NCBI RefSeq assembly: GCF_000281955.1
Contig: NZ_AKKF01000131.1
Coordinates: forward strand, 1 to 47,720
Length of the DNA stretch: 47,720 nucleotides
Direction of reading: 5' to 3'
Source of the DNA: Caulobacter sp. AP07
Lineage (GTDB): Bacteria > Pseudomonadota > Alphaproteobacteria > Caulobacterales > Caulobacteraceae
The notes below the pieces were generated by a model. That model made no database searches, was not told where the DNA came from, and saw only the letters and a program-made list of their open reading frames with translations. The translations under genes and the position numbers were made by a program. Shown here piece after piece: positions 1 through 8,770 of the stretch; position 1 is the stretch's first letter; the number at the start of each line of letters is the position of its first letter.

Positions 1-345
1 AGGCGGGCGGCCTGCCACTGGGCCTGGCGCGACCAGCTGGCGCTGTTCGGGGCCATGCCCGACCCGGCCCGGGTGGCGCGCGACGGCAATGTGTTCACCG
101 GCGGCGGGGTGACGGCGGGCATCGATTTCGCCCTGACCATCGCCGCCGAGATCGCCGGTCCCGACGTCGCCCAGGCCATCCAGCTGGCCGTCGAATACGC
201 CCCCGCCCCGCCGTTCGACGCCGGCCGCCCCGAGACCGCGCCGCCGGCCGTTCTGGAGCGGGTCCAGGCGATCTACGGCCGGGGCATGGACACGCGCTGG
301 GCCGCGGCCCGGGCGGCGGGGGAGCGGGTGTTGGCGGGGGCGTAA
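1..345 (+). CDS. DJ-1/PfpI family protein, C-terminal part (5' end outside window)
   Basis: The reading frame is open from the first base of the window, so the N-terminus and start codon lie upstream. The visible 114 residues begin with RRAACHWAW, followed by ARVARDGNVFTGGGVTAGID and a helical tail. This is the C-terminal half of the isonitrile-hydratase-like branch of the DJ-1/PfpI superfamily, where a GGGVTAGID block follows the catalytic-cysteine region. The nucleophile cysteine elbow is not in the window, so enzymatic activity cannot be judged. Members act on small molecules (isonitrile hydration, glyoxalase-like reactions) or occur fused to AraC regulators. The protein ends shortly after this domain, so a C-terminal AraC fusion is excluded. 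A hairpin follows the stop codon. Confidence 0.85.
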   Translation, partial: RRAACHWAWRDQLALFGAMPDPARVARDGNVFTGGGVTAGIDFALTIAAEIAGPDVAQAIQLAVEYAPAPPFDAGRPETAPPAVLERVQAIYGRGMDTRWAAARAAGERVLAGA

Positions 346-358
346 GGCATCGCCTCAC

Positions 359-395
359 TTCCGCTCATCCCCGGCATTCGCCGGGATGAGCGGAA
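359..395 (+). terminator. Hairpin after the DJ-1/PfpI gene, probable terminator
   Basis: Arms TTCCGCTCATCCC and GGGATGAGCGGAA, extended by CGGC/GCCG, close over a short ATTC loop and are followed by TTTT. It begins 14 bases after the stop of the DJ-1-like gene. The TCATCCC/GGGATGA core is shared with the larger palindromic repeats elsewhere in the window, so it may be a short relative of those elements serving as a terminator. Confidence 0.6.
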
Positions 396-505
396 TTTTG
401 GGATCTGCTCCAGCCTGGTTGACCGGCGTCCCGCGCCAAATCGCCCCGCCCGCCTTGATCCGGGCGCTGACCTGCACCACAACATGGGGGTGTTCGGAGG
501 CGCTC

Positions 506-952
506 ATGCGTTCAGTTAAATCCGCCCTTGCCCTTCTGGCGGCCCTGACCGGCCTGGCGACGGCCTTGCCGGCCGCGGCCCAGGACGTCCCGTTCACCTA
601 TGGCGTCTGGCGCAATCCCAAGAACAGCGTGCATGTCGAGATCAAGCCCTGCGGCGGTGGCCGCGCCTGCGGCAACGTCGTCTGGGCCACCGCCGAGGCG
701 CAGGCCGACGCCAGGAAGGGCGGCACGCCGAACCTGATCGGCCTGCAGCTGCTGCGCGACTTCCAGCTGCAGAAGAACGGCAGCTGGCGGGGCAAGGTGT
801 TCGTGCCGGACCTCAACATGACCCTGAGCGGCACGGCCGATTTCCCCGACGCCACCACCATGAAGGCCAAGGGCTGCCTGGTCGGCGCGTTCCTGTGCAA
901 GTCGCAGACCTGGCGGCGGGTCGACAGCGTCACCGCCAACGCGGCGTCCTAG
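506..952 (+). CDS. DUF2147 family secreted protein
   Basis: The 148-residue protein starts with a Sec signal peptide (hydrophobic residues about 6-24, cleavage near AAAQ-D at 26-27). The mature domain begins with the GVW motif typical of DUF2147 near residue 33 and contains an NLIGLQLLRDF segment, then W-x-G-K-V and a late cysteine-containing strand. Cysteines at 49, 55, 124 and 131 could form two disulfides in the periplasm. DUF2147 proteins are small beta-barrel periplasmic proteins of unknown role. I chose the ATG at 506 because GGAGG lies 5 bases upstream and the signal peptide begins there; an upstream in-frame start at 386 would add a non-signal-like extension running through the hairpin. 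It converges on the next gene with only 9 bases between stops. Confidence 0.85.
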   Translation: MRSVKSALALLAALTGLATALPAAAQDVPFTYGVWRNPKNSVHVEIKPCGGGRACGNVVWATAEAQADARKGGTPNLIGLQLLRDFQLQKNGSWRGKVFVPDLNMTLSGTADFPDATTMKAKGCLVGAFLCKSQTWRRVDSVTANAAS

Positions 953-961
953 GACGCGCCC

Positions 962-2347
962 TCAGCTCCGCGCGACCGGTGACGGCGCGCCGCCCTGCTC
1001 GATCTGGTCCATCAGGGCGCGGATCATCCGGGCATGGCCCTCGGCCAGGTCGCCGGCGAACACCGCGCGCGGGACGTCCGGTGCGATGCCGACCGCCTCG
1101 AAGCGCATGCCCCGCGGATCGCGATAGATCTCGCCCGGCAGGGTCAGCATCCAGCCGTTGGGCAGGGGCTTGTTCAGCTTGTCCGACAGGGCGCCGCGCG
1201 TGCGCTCGCCCACCTGCACCACGTTGGGCAGGGCGCGCATGGCCAGGGTGAAGGTCTCGCCGGCGCTGACCGTGACGTCGCTGGTCACCAGGTACACCGG
1301 TCCCAGGTAGCGGCGGCCGCGCGTCGGCTCGACATGGAAGGCCTGGGGAACCACGCCGCGCGCGCCGACCGCGACCTTGGTCCAGGCCAGGCGCGAGCGA
1401 TCGGCGAAACGGCCGGCGATGCGCAGGCTGATGTCGTCGTAGCCGCCGCGATTGTTGCTGACATCGACGATCACCGCCTTGGCGCCCGCGAAGGCCGCCA
1501 TGGCCTCGTCCAGGGCCTTGTCCAGGGCCGCGGGGTCGCCGGGGGCGGCGTCCTTGTCGAAGCCGCCCATGGTGACGACGTTCAGGTAGCCGATCTCGCC
1601 CACCCGGCCCCAGATCACCCGGTTGTTGGCCGTCTGGTGGCCGCGCCCCTTCAGCACGCCGTCCATCACGCCGCGCTTGTAGGCCTGCAGCCAGGCCTTC
1701 TCCGAGGCGGCGGGGTCGGCCTCCTTGGATTCCGAGCGCACCCGGATCAGGGTGGCGGCCTGGCCGCTCTCGAGCTCGCGTTCGCCTCCGCCCAGCGTGG
1801 CCTGCAGGCCGACATGCGGGTCGTTCAGCCCCGCCATCAGCCCGTCGAGCACGTCGAACAGGGCCGCGTCGCTGGTCGCCTTGCCCGCGGCCTTGTCGGC
1901 GATGCGGGCCCGGGCCGGCCAGTCGATGTGGCGCTCGCGCGAGGAAGGGTAGAAGGCCGCGAAGGTGTCGGCGGTCACGGCGGCGACGCGGCGGGGCGTC
2001 CAGTCGGTCTTGGCCAGGCAGGCCTTGGGCAGGGCGGGCAGGCGGTCGAACAGGTAGGCGGTGTCGGCCGGGCCCGACGAGAAGGCGATGGTGCTCGGGC
2101 TGACCGCCCGGCGCACGGCCAGGAGGCCGTCGGGATCGGCCTGCGGACGCGGGTCGGCGTAGCAGGCGCCGTCGACGGCGTGGAACAGCTTGGGGCCGGC
2201 GGCGTCGATCCTGACGATGTAGCCGTAGCCGCGCGAGCGCCATACGCCTTGGGTATTGGCGTTCGGGGTCCGGGCGTCCAGGGTCTGGGCGCTCGCCGTT
2301 CCCGCCAGGGCGATCATGGCGGCGACGAGGGCGCTGCGGCGCATCAT
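962..2347 (-). CDS. S41 family peptidase, exported
   Basis: The 461-residue protein has an N-terminal signal peptide (about residues 1-21, ending GTASA-Q). The C-terminal half is an S41 (tail-specific/tricorn-like) protease domain. NDPHVGL near 175-181 matches the 'D.H..' block, VDVSNNRGG near 294-302 is the typical VDLRxNxGG strand, and the serine in TVSAGE near 361 is the expected nucleophile. No PDZ domain is obvious, so substrate presentation must differ from CtpA-type enzymes. The probable role is periplasmic peptide or C-terminal processing; the substrate is unknown. Two adjacent ATG codons (2347, 2344) follow an AGGAAAG ribosome-binding site; I chose the first. The gene lies 87 bases downstream of the ygiD-like gene on the same strand and may be cotranscribed. 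Confidence 0.85.
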   Translation of the reverse strand: MMRRSALVAAMIALAGTASAQTLDARTPNANTQGVWRSRGYGYIVRIDAAGPKLFHAVDGACYADPRPQADPDGLLAVRRAVSPSTIAFSSGPADTAYLFDRLPALPKACLAKTDWTPRRVAAVTADTFAAFYPSSRERHIDWPARARIADKAAGKATSDAALFDVLDGLMAGLNDPHVGLQATLGGGERELESGQAATLIRVRSESKEADPAASEKAWLQAYKRGVMDGVLKGRGHQTANNRVIWGRVGEIGYLNVVTMGGFDKDAAPGDPAALDKALDEAMAAFAGAKAVIVDVSNNRGGYDDISLRIAGRFADRSRLAWTKVAVGARGVVPQAFHVEPTRGRRYLGPVYLVTSDVTVSAGETFTLAMRALPNVVQVGERTRGALSDKLNKPLPNGWMLTLPGEIYRDPRGMRFEAVGIAPDVPRAVFAGDLAEGHARMIRALMDQIEQGGAPSPVARS

Positions 2348-2434
2348 GACGACTTTCCTGCGTTCAACACCGGGACCATCGGCGGTGTCGGGCGGCCGAT
2401 GCAAGCGTCAGCGTGGCGTTTGAGGCCGGAATGC

Positions 2435-3208
2435 CTATCCGATCCGCACGCTGGTCATCGAGATCGCCGCGAACAGGTCGTCGGTGAAGAACGACACCGG
2501 CTCGGCCGGCTGCTGGGCGCCCAGCACGTAGAGCAGCGGCAGGTAGTGCTCGGCGCTGTTGATCGCGGCCTCGGCGTCGGGGCCCAGGCTGCGCCAGTCG
2601 ATCAGCGGGCCATGGTCGCCGGCCGCGATCAGGGCCTTGGCCTTGTCGTTGAAGCGCGGCGCCCAGTCGGGGATCTCGCCGGTGCGGAAGTTCACGGCCC
2701 GCAGGTTGTGGACGATGTCGCCGCTGCCGACGATCAGCACGCCCTCGTCGCGCAGGGCGGCCAGGCGCGCGCCGGCGTCGTAGTGCCATTGGTCAGGGCG
2801 GCCGCGATCCAGGCTCAGTTGCACCACCGGCACGTCGGCGTGCGGATACATCGGCCGCAGCACGCCCCAGGCCCCGTGGTCCAGGCCGCGCGTCGGGTGC
2901 TGGACCACACGGTCGGGGGCCAGCAGTTCGGCGACCCGCAGGGCCAGGGCCGGGTCGCCCGGCGCGTCGTAGCGCACGTCGAACAGCGCCTGGGGGAAGC
3001 CGCCGAAGTCGTGGATGGTCTCGGGATGCTCGGCGGCGCTGACCGCGCTGGCCCCCATCGTCTCCCAGTGGGCGCTGATCATCAGCACCGCCTTGGGACG
3101 CGGCAGCTCGGCGCCCAGCCGGGCCCAGGCCTGGCTCCAGGCGTTGTCGTCGATGGCGTTCATCGGGGAACCGTGGCCGAGGAACAGGACGGGGAGGCGG
3201 GCGGTCAT
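2435..3208 (-). CDS. ygiD: 4,5-DOPA extradiol dioxygenase-like protein (YgiD/LigB family)
   Basis: At 257 residues this matches the length of YgiD. The histidines that bind the metal and act in catalysis in this family are present: H12 in GHGSP, H47 in SAHWE, H167 in IVHNL and H221 in EHYLPL, with DHGAW around 111. The spacing follows E. coli YgiD. YgiD opens catechol rings such as L-DOPA in vitro and is a single-domain class III extradiol dioxygenase that uses zinc or iron; the in vivo substrate in bacteria is uncertain. The ATG at 3208 starts the conserved LFLGHGSP strand at the proper distance. It is transcribed away from the acyltransferase gene, with a 172-base shared upstream region. 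Confidence 0.88.
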   Translation of the reverse strand: MTARLPVLFLGHGSPMNAIDDNAWSQAWARLGAELPRPKAVLMISAHWETMGASAVSAAEHPETIHDFGGFPQALFDVRYDAPGDPALALRVAELLAPDRVVQHPTRGLDHGAWGVLRPMYPHADVPVVQLSLDRGRPDQWHYDAGARLAALRDEGVLIVGSGDIVHNLRAVNFRTGEIPDWAPRFNDKAKALIAAGDHGPLIDWRSLGPDAEAAINSAEHYLPLLYVLGAQQPAEPVSFFTDDLFAAISMTSVRIG

Positions 3209-3380
3209 CCGTGGCGATCCAATTAGATACTGATTGAGTTACAGATAGGAACTTCCGCCGTGTGTTCAACAACGCCGGGGGCGACCATTTGGTCACAGCC
3301 GGGGCGCCGCGTCGCGGTGTCGCGCCCCGCGTCGCGACGCGTGCTTTCCCGGCGCGTCCGGCTTTGTTAAGGCGGGCGTT

Positions 3381-4559
3381 GTGAACGTACCCGTCCTTCC
3401 TCCCGTTACGCCCTCCGAGGCATCCAGCGAGGCGACGCCCGCGGTGGCCTCGCCGGTGGCGGCGCGCCCGGCGCGGGCCTCCACCCGCGGCGGGGCGCTG
3501 GACTTGCTGCGGCTGCTCGCCTCGCTGCTGATCGTCGTCTACCACTACGGGGCCGAGGGGCCGATGCGCATCGAGCGCTTCGGCCAGGTGTTCTCGCGCG
3601 GCTTCCTGGCCACCGACTTTTTCCTGATGCTGTCGGGCTACGTGCTGGGCCGGGCCTATGGCGCCTCGACCCTGACGGGCCGGATCAGCCATGGCCGTTT
3701 CTGGGTGCGACGGGTCGGACGGGTGTGGCCGGGGCACCTGATCGTGCTGGTGATGATGGCCGGGCTGGTGCTGGCCCTCAACGCCCTGGGCACCGACGCC
3801 CACAAGCCCTCGCGCTTCGCCTGGGACCAGCTGCCGGTCCAGGCCCTGCTGGTCCACGCCTGGGGATTCAACAGCGACGGCTGGAACCTGCCCAGCTGGT
3901 CACTGTCGGCCCTGGTCGTCTGCTACGCGGTGTTCCCGTGGCTGTGGCGGGCCGCCGACAAGGTCCGCCACCCGTGGATCCTGCCGCTGATCGGGGCCCT
4001 GGCCTTCGTTGCCTGCGAGGTGCTGGCGCGCCTGGTCTTCGACCACGCCCTGTCGGACTTGCAGTTCCGATTCGGGGTGGTGCGGGCCCTGCCGCTGTTC
4101 ATCCTCGGCGTCTGCCTGGCCCGGGCCGTGGAGATGAACTGGCCGTCGGAGAAGGCGGCGCGCGCCCTGCTGGTCGCCGGCTGCGGGCTGCTGGCCGTCA
4201 TGCAGCCGCTGGACCGCTACGCCCTGCCCGACGAGCTGATCTTCGACATTCCCTGCCTGATCGCCATCGCCGCCATCGTGCTGGGGGCCGGCCGGCTGCC
4301 GGTCAAGCATCCCCGGGCCTGGATCGAGGAAGGCGCCAAGCTGTCCTTCGCCCTGTTCATCACCCACATCCTGGTGGGGGTGATCTACTGGAGCGCGGTC
4401 CACAAGCTGATCGAGACGGTGCCGATCGGCATTGGCTGGCAATGGCTGATGTGGCTGGCCTCGTTCCCGATCGCCATGGGCGCGGCCTGGCTGTTCCACA
4501 CCTATGTCGACCAGCCGCTGCAGGATCGGCTGGCGCCGTGGCTGCGGGGACGGCGCTAG
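3381..4559 (+). CDS. Acyltransferase 3 family integral membrane protein
   Basis: The 392-residue polytopic membrane protein opens after a proline/alanine-rich cytoplasmic tail of about 37 residues. Its first segment GALDLLRLLASLLIVVYHY carries the (L)R..A...V...H signature of acyltransferase-3 (OafA/NolL/YrhL) proteins, with the histidine as presumed catalytic residue. Another typical motif is FFLMLSGYVLG followed by the basic FWVRRVGRVWP block, then about eight further hydrophobic segments. The family transfers acyl groups, often O-acetyl, onto surface sugars or other extracytoplasmic acceptors. The acceptor here is unknown and no polysaccharide genes adjoin it. The start is a GTG at 3381; no ATG lies early in the frame and the ribosome-binding site is weak. 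Confidence 0.85.
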   Translation: MNVPVLPPVTPSEASSEATPAVASPVAARPARASTRGGALDLLRLLASLLIVVYHYGAEGPMRIERFGQVFSRGFLATDFFLMLSGYVLGRAYGASTLTGRISHGRFWVRRVGRVWPGHLIVLVMMAGLVLALNALGTDAHKPSRFAWDQLPVQALLVHAWGFNSDGWNLPSWSLSALVVCYAVFPWLWRAADKVRHPWILPLIGALAFVACEVLARLVFDHALSDLQFRFGVVRALPLFILGVCLARAVEMNWPSEKAARALLVAGCGLLAVMQPLDRYALPDELIFDIPCLIAIAAIVLGAGRLPVKHPRAWIEEGAKLSFALFITHILVGVIYWSAVHKLIETVPIGIGWQWLMWLASFPIAMGAAWLFHTYVDQPLQDRLAPWLRGRR

Positions 4560-4593
4560 GCGCGCGCGGCTCCAGCCGTCGGGCGCCTACCGG

Positions 4594-6111
4594 TCAATCC
4601 CGCGCGTAGTAGGCCATCGAATCCGCCTCGGGGATCGACACCGTCACGCCGCGCACCTTGCCCCAGGCGTCGCGGTGGAACGCGAAGACGTTGGTGTAGA
4701 GGCCGGCCTGGACGAACTGGGCCGGCCCCAGCGGCAGCAAGGGCGACGGCCTGTCCTGGCCCGGCAGGACGATCTCGATCGCGTCGCCGGCGACCCGCAC
4801 CTGGAGGGTTTCGTACTCGAAGCTGTCGGCCGCCGCCCGGCGCAGGTCCATCGGCACGGCGGGGTCGATCCGGTAGCGGCCGGCATAGTCCGGCGACGGC
4901 GACGGCGGCGCGCGCAGGGCCACGGCCCGCACCGGGGCATGGGCGCCCAGGCCGATCGCGTCGGCCAGCGCGTTGCGGATCTCGGCGGCCAGGGCGTCGC
5001 CGTTGGCGCCGTTGGTCAGGATCACGAAGCCGTCGCCGGTCTCCGGATAGCCCTCCATGAAGGCCCGGTAGCTGTCGTTGGCCCCCAGGTGGAAGAAATG
5101 CCGGCCCGGGCCGGCGCCGCCCAGCTTCGGCCCCAGCCCGAACGAGCTCGGCGACACCTCGGTCATCATCGCCGTCGCCAGGGGTTGCGGCAGGAAGTCG
5201 CCGCGGCCCTGGTAGCTCGTGATCAGGCCACCGACCAGTTGCCCCAGGTCCCGTGCGCTGGTCCACAGCCCGGACGCGCCGGTCTCGCCGAAGCTCTCCC
5301 AGCCGCGCGGCAGGGCCGTCGGCGCGCCGGCGCCGTCGTGCGCCTTGGCGATGTTGCCGCGCGCCGCCGACAACGGGCTTTCGAAGGTGCTGCGGCTCAT
5401 GCCCAGCGGCGCGAACACCTGGGCCTGGGCCAGCGCGCCCAGCGGCTGGCCGGTCGCGTCCTCGATCGCCACCTGCTCCACCGTGACGCCGCCGCCCGAA
5501 TAGTCCTGGACCCGCCCCGGCGCGGTCTTGAATCGCACCGCCTCGCCCTTGGCGGGCTTCTGGCCGTTCAGCACCTGCACCACGGTCGGCAGCGGTTCGC
5601 CGGGCTGGTAGTCGGCGAAGCCGTGCACGCCCAAACCGGAGGTGTGCGACATCAGCATGCGCAGGCTGACTGGCGGCCGCGGCGCCTCGGCGGAGGCCGG
5701 CAACTTCCAGCGTTTGAGGTAGTCGTCGACGTCGCGGTCCAGGTCCAACTGGCCCTGCGCGACCAGCCGCAAGGTCGTCGTCGCCGTCACCACCTTGCTG
5801 ATCGAGCCCACCGAGAACAGCGTGTCGCCGTCGACCCTGTCCAGCGCGCCGGCCTGGCGCACGCCGTAGCCGACCGCTTGCACGACCTCGCCGTCCTTCA
5901 GCACCGCGATCGCCACCCCTGGCACCTTGTAGTGGCGCATGCGCTCGGCCAGCGACCAGCCGGGCTCCGCCGCGCCCGGCGCGATCACGCTGGGACGCAG
6001 GCCGTGGTCGAGGGCGGCGAGCGGATCGCGGCCGACCGAGGGCGAGGCGTTCGCGCAGGCCGCCAGAAGGGCGAGGCCGCCGCCGATGATCGCGCTCGAA
6101 ACCCGTCTCAT
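4594..6111 (-). CDS. Serine hydrolase / beta-lactamase-fold lipoprotein (class C-like)
   Basis: The 505-residue protein has a lipoprotein signal ending in LLAAC (cysteine 19), so it is probably lipid-anchored in the periplasm. The catalytic motifs of the class C/DD-peptidase fold are present: S103-I-S-K106 (SxxK), Y204-S-G as the second motif, and H341-L-G in place of KTG. SHTSG near 155 and a helical domain also fit. After about residue 400 a separate beta-rich extension (YRIDPAVP and onward) resembles the C-terminal lipocalin-like domains seen in this family. Such enzymes include esterases and D-aminopeptidases; the substrate cannot be inferred and true beta-lactamase activity is not implied. 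A GGGGGAG ribosome-binding site precedes the ATG. Confidence 0.85.
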   Translation of the reverse strand: MRRVSSAIIGGGLALLAACANASPSVGRDPLAALDHGLRPSVIAPGAAEPGWSLAERMRHYKVPGVAIAVLKDGEVVQAVGYGVRQAGALDRVDGDTLFSVGSISKVVTATTTLRLVAQGQLDLDRDVDDYLKRWKLPASAEAPRPPVSLRMLMSHTSGLGVHGFADYQPGEPLPTVVQVLNGQKPAKGEAVRFKTAPGRVQDYSGGGVTVEQVAIEDATGQPLGALAQAQVFAPLGMSRSTFESPLSAARGNIAKAHDGAGAPTALPRGWESFGETGASGLWTSARDLGQLVGGLITSYQGRGDFLPQPLATAMMTEVSPSSFGLGPKLGGAGPGRHFFHLGANDSYRAFMEGYPETGDGFVILTNGANGDALAAEIRNALADAIGLGAHAPVRAVALRAPPSPSPDYAGRYRIDPAVPMDLRRAAADSFEYETLQVRVAGDAIEIVLPGQDRPSPLLPLGPAQFVQAGLYTNVFAFHRDAWGKVRGVTVSIPEADSMAYYARD

Positions 6112-6173
6112 CGCGGCTCCCCCAATCTGCTGTGGGCGCGAGAGTGATCGGGCGCGGGCGAGCGCACAAAGCC

Positions 6174-6286
6174 TATAATCTTACAAAAGATCCATGAACC
6201 GGTCGGCTGGCGGGGGCGCGGTCCTCTTTGAAGCCTCCGGGAGCCGGATCCCGCCCCGTATTTTGTCAAACAATTATCGAGAATTG
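6174..6286. promoter_or_regulatory. Divergent promoter region with AT-rich patches and a near-palindrome
   Basis: The 294-base gap between the serine hydrolase and GH127 genes is unusually AT-rich in places. It holds a TATAAT at 6174-6179 next to CTTACAAAAG, and a 16-base near-palindrome CAATTATCGAGAATTG (6271-6286, two mismatches). These are the likely promoter and operator sequences of the divergent pair; I could not assign start sites. Confidence 0.35.
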
Positions 6287-6390
6287 GCAGGCCGTAGGAC
6301 GCAGGCGGCACGGCGAGGTCTGAGAAACCGCTCTTGAGTCCACAAGGCGCGCCGTGCTTTCTTGCGGGAAATAGTCAGACAAAATACCGG
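6255..6390. promoter_or_regulatory. Widely spaced inverted repeat upstream of the GH127 gene (candidate operators)
   Basis: CCCGTATTTTGTCAAAC (6255-6271) and the reverse complement of 6374-6390 (CCGGTATTTTGTCTGAC) agree at 14 of 17 positions. The second arm ends two bases before the GGAAGTGA ribosome-binding site of the glycosidase gene. The roughly 100-base separation is what two operators bound by one repressor through a DNA loop would look like. The regulator is unknown. Confidence 0.4.
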
Positions 6391-6405
6391 ACGGAAGTGA
6401 GCGCC

Positions 6406-8733
6406 ATGGACTATGATCGGCCAAGCCGACGCGCCTTTCTGCTGGCCTCCAGCGCCATGGCCTTTGTCGGCGCGGCCTCGCCGGGTTTGGCCGCGCCGGC
6501 CGGTCGCGTGGTGGCCGAACCCGTGCCGGCCCGCCATGTCGCGCTGAAGCCCTCGATCTTCCAGCAAGCTCAGGCCGCCAATCGCGCCTATCTGGTCTCA
6601 CTGTCGGCCGACCGACTGCTGCACAACTTCCATCAAGGCGCCGGCCTGTCGGTCAAGGCGCCGGTCTATGGCGGCTGGGAGGCCCAGAGCATCGCTGGCC
6701 ACACCCTGGGCCACTACCTGACCGCCTGCGCCCTGCAGGTGGCCGGCACGGGCGACCCTGTGCTGAGCGATCGCCTGACCTACATCGTCGCCGAACTGGC
6801 CCGCGTCCAGGCCGCCCACGGCGACGGCTATGTCGGCGGGACCACCCGCTGGGGCCAGTCCGACGCGGCCGGCGGCAAGCAGGTGTTCGAGGAATTGCGC
6901 CGGGGCGACATCCGCGCGTCGCGCTTCAGCCTCAACGATGGCTGGGTGCCGATCTACACTTGGCACAAGGTGCACGCCGGGCTGCTTGACGCCCACCGCC
7001 TGGCCGGTACGCCCAGGGCGCTGGCCGTGGCCGTGGGCCTGGCCGGCTATTTCGCGACCATCGTCGAAGGCCTGAGCGACGCGCAGGTGCAACAGATCCT
7101 GATCACCGAGCATGGCGGGATCAACGAGGCCTATGCCGAGACCTACGCCCTGACCGGCGACGAGCGCTGGCTGAAGGTGGCCCGCCGCCTGCGCCACAAG
7201 GCCGTGCTCGACCCCATCGCCGAGGGCCGCGACGAACTGGCCGGCCTGCACGCCAACACCCAGATCCCCAAGGTCATCGGCCTGGCGCGCCTGTACGAGG
7301 TGGGCGGCGATCCGGCCGAGGCCCGGGCGGCGCGGTTCTTCCACCAGGTCGTCACCGAAAACCACAGCTACGTCATTGGCGGCAATTCCGACCGCGAGCA
7401 TTTCGGCAAGCCGAACGAAATCGCCCGCCACATGGCCGAGACCACCTGCGAGGCCTGCAACACCTACAATATGCTGAAGCTCACCCGCCGCCTGTGGAGC
7501 TGGGCGCCGAACGGGGCGCTGTTCGACTATTACGAGCGCGCCCAGCTGAACCACATCATGGCCCACCAGCGGCCGAGCGATGGCATGTTCGTCTATTTCA
7601 TGCCGATGGCCGCCGGCGGGCGGCGCAGCTACTCCACACCCGAGGACAGCTTCTGGTGCTGTGTGGGGTCGGGCATGGAGAGCCACGCCAAGCACGCCGA
7701 TTCCATCTGGTGGCGGGGCGGCGACACCCTCTATCTCAACCTCTTCCTCCCCTCGCGCCTGGACCTGCCGGACGGCGATTTCGCCATCGACCTCGACACC
7801 CGGTATCCGGCGGAGGGCCTGGTGCGGCTGAGCGTCGTCCGGGCCCCGTCGGCTGAGCGCGAGATCGCCCTGCGGCTGCCGGCCTGGTGCGCGGCTCCGT
7901 TGGTCAAGGTCAACGGCGCGGCGATCGGGCGGCCGGGGCGCGACGGCTACGCCCGTCTCAAGCGCCGCTGGAAGGCGGGCGACCGCATCGAGCTTGTCTT
8001 GCCGATGCACTTACGGGCCGAGCCGACGCCGGACGATCCCAATCTGGTCGCCTTCGTCAGCGGTCCGCTGGTGCTGGCCGCCGATCTCGGTCCGGCCGAG
8101 CGCCCCTTCGAGCGGGCCGCCCCGGCCCTGCTGGGCGACGGCCCGCCGGCGACCCTGCTGCGCAAGGCCAGCTCCGCGCCACATGTCTACGCCGCCGACC
8201 TGGCCGCGGGCGGGACGGCGACCTTCAGCCCGTTCTTCGCCCAGTACGATCGTCGCACGGCCGTCTACGCCCCCGTCTTCACCAGGGCCCGCTGGGCGTC
8301 CGAGGGGCAGGGCTTCCTGGCGGCCGAGCGCGCCCGCATCGACGCCGTCGCCCGCACGGTCGACACGGTCTATCTCGGCGAGCAGCAGCCCGAGGTCGAC
8401 CACAAGGTGACGGCGGGGAACAGCGAGATCATCCAGCTGAATGGCCGCAGCGGTCGCAAGCTCGGTCCCGGCGGCTGGCTGGAAATGACCCTGGCCCGCC
8501 GTCCCGGGCCCCTGGGCCTGCAACTGATCCATTGGGGACAGGACGCGGGCCAGGCGGCCAAGGTCCTGGTCGACGGCGCTCCGGCCGGCGTCTTCGAGAC
8601 CCCGACGGAGACGCGCGACGGCTTCTTCGCCGTGGACCTGCCGCTGCCACCGGGCGCCGGCCCCGCGCGGGTGCGGCTGGAGGCGGGGGAGAAGGCGGTG
8701 ATGATCTACGAGGCGCGGGTGATGGCGGGCTAG
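6406..8733 (+). CDS. GH127-family glycoside hydrolase (DUF1680), Tat-exported
   Basis: The 775-residue protein begins with a twin-arginine type signal (SRRAFLLASS, then a hydrophobic stretch to about residue 30). The body matches DUF1680/GH127, whose characterised members are beta-L-arabinofuranosidases using a cysteine nucleophile held by zinc. The zinc/catalytic residues are recognisable: E349-A-C351 before NTYNMLKLT, and the vicinal cysteines C418-C419 in FWCCVGSG. This corresponds to E338/C340 and C417/C418 in the Bifidobacterium enzyme HypBA1. The C-terminal part (after about 480) is beta-rich. It probably releases arabinofuranose or related sugars from plant glycans; substrate specificity is not determined by the sequence. 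The start at 6406 has GGAAGTGA 5 bases upstream and opens directly into the Tat signal. Confidence 0.9.
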   Translation: MDYDRPSRRAFLLASSAMAFVGAASPGLAAPAGRVVAEPVPARHVALKPSIFQQAQAANRAYLVSLSADRLLHNFHQGAGLSVKAPVYGGWEAQSIAGHTLGHYLTACALQVAGTGDPVLSDRLTYIVAELARVQAAHGDGYVGGTTRWGQSDAAGGKQVFEELRRGDIRASRFSLNDGWVPIYTWHKVHAGLLDAHRLAGTPRALAVAVGLAGYFATIVEGLSDAQVQQILITEHGGINEAYAETYALTGDERWLKVARRLRHKAVLDPIAEGRDELAGLHANTQIPKVIGLARLYEVGGDPAEARAARFFHQVVTENHSYVIGGNSDREHFGKPNEIARHMAETTCEACNTYNMLKLTRRLWSWAPNGALFDYYERAQLNHIMAHQRPSDGMFVYFMPMAAGGRRSYSTPEDSFWCCVGSGMESHAKHADSIWWRGGDTLYLNLFLPSRLDLPDGDFAIDLDTRYPAEGLVRLSVVRAPSAEREIALRLPAWCAAPLVKVNGAAIGRPGRDGYARLKRRWKAGDRIELVLPMHLRAEPTPDDPNLVAFVSGPLVLAADLGPAERPFERAAPALLGDGPPATLLRKASSAPHVYAADLAAGGTATFSPFFAQYDRRTAVYAPVFTRARWASEGQGFLAAERARIDAVARTVDTVYLGEQQPEVDHKVTAGNSEIIQLNGRSGRKLGPGGWLEMTLARRPGPLGLQLIHWGQDAGQAAKVLVDGAPAGVFETPTETRDGFFAVDLPLPPGAGPARVRLEAGEKAVMIYEARVMAG

Positions 8734-8770
8734 ACGGCGCGGGCGGGGACCGGCCAGGTCATCGCGCGCC

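Noticed and set aside
1034..3226. Long plus-strand reading frame opposite the S41 peptidase and ygiD-like genes
   Set aside because: It is the antisense shadow of two recognisable families in high-GC DNA; composition is Gly/Ala/Arg/His-rich and matches nothing.
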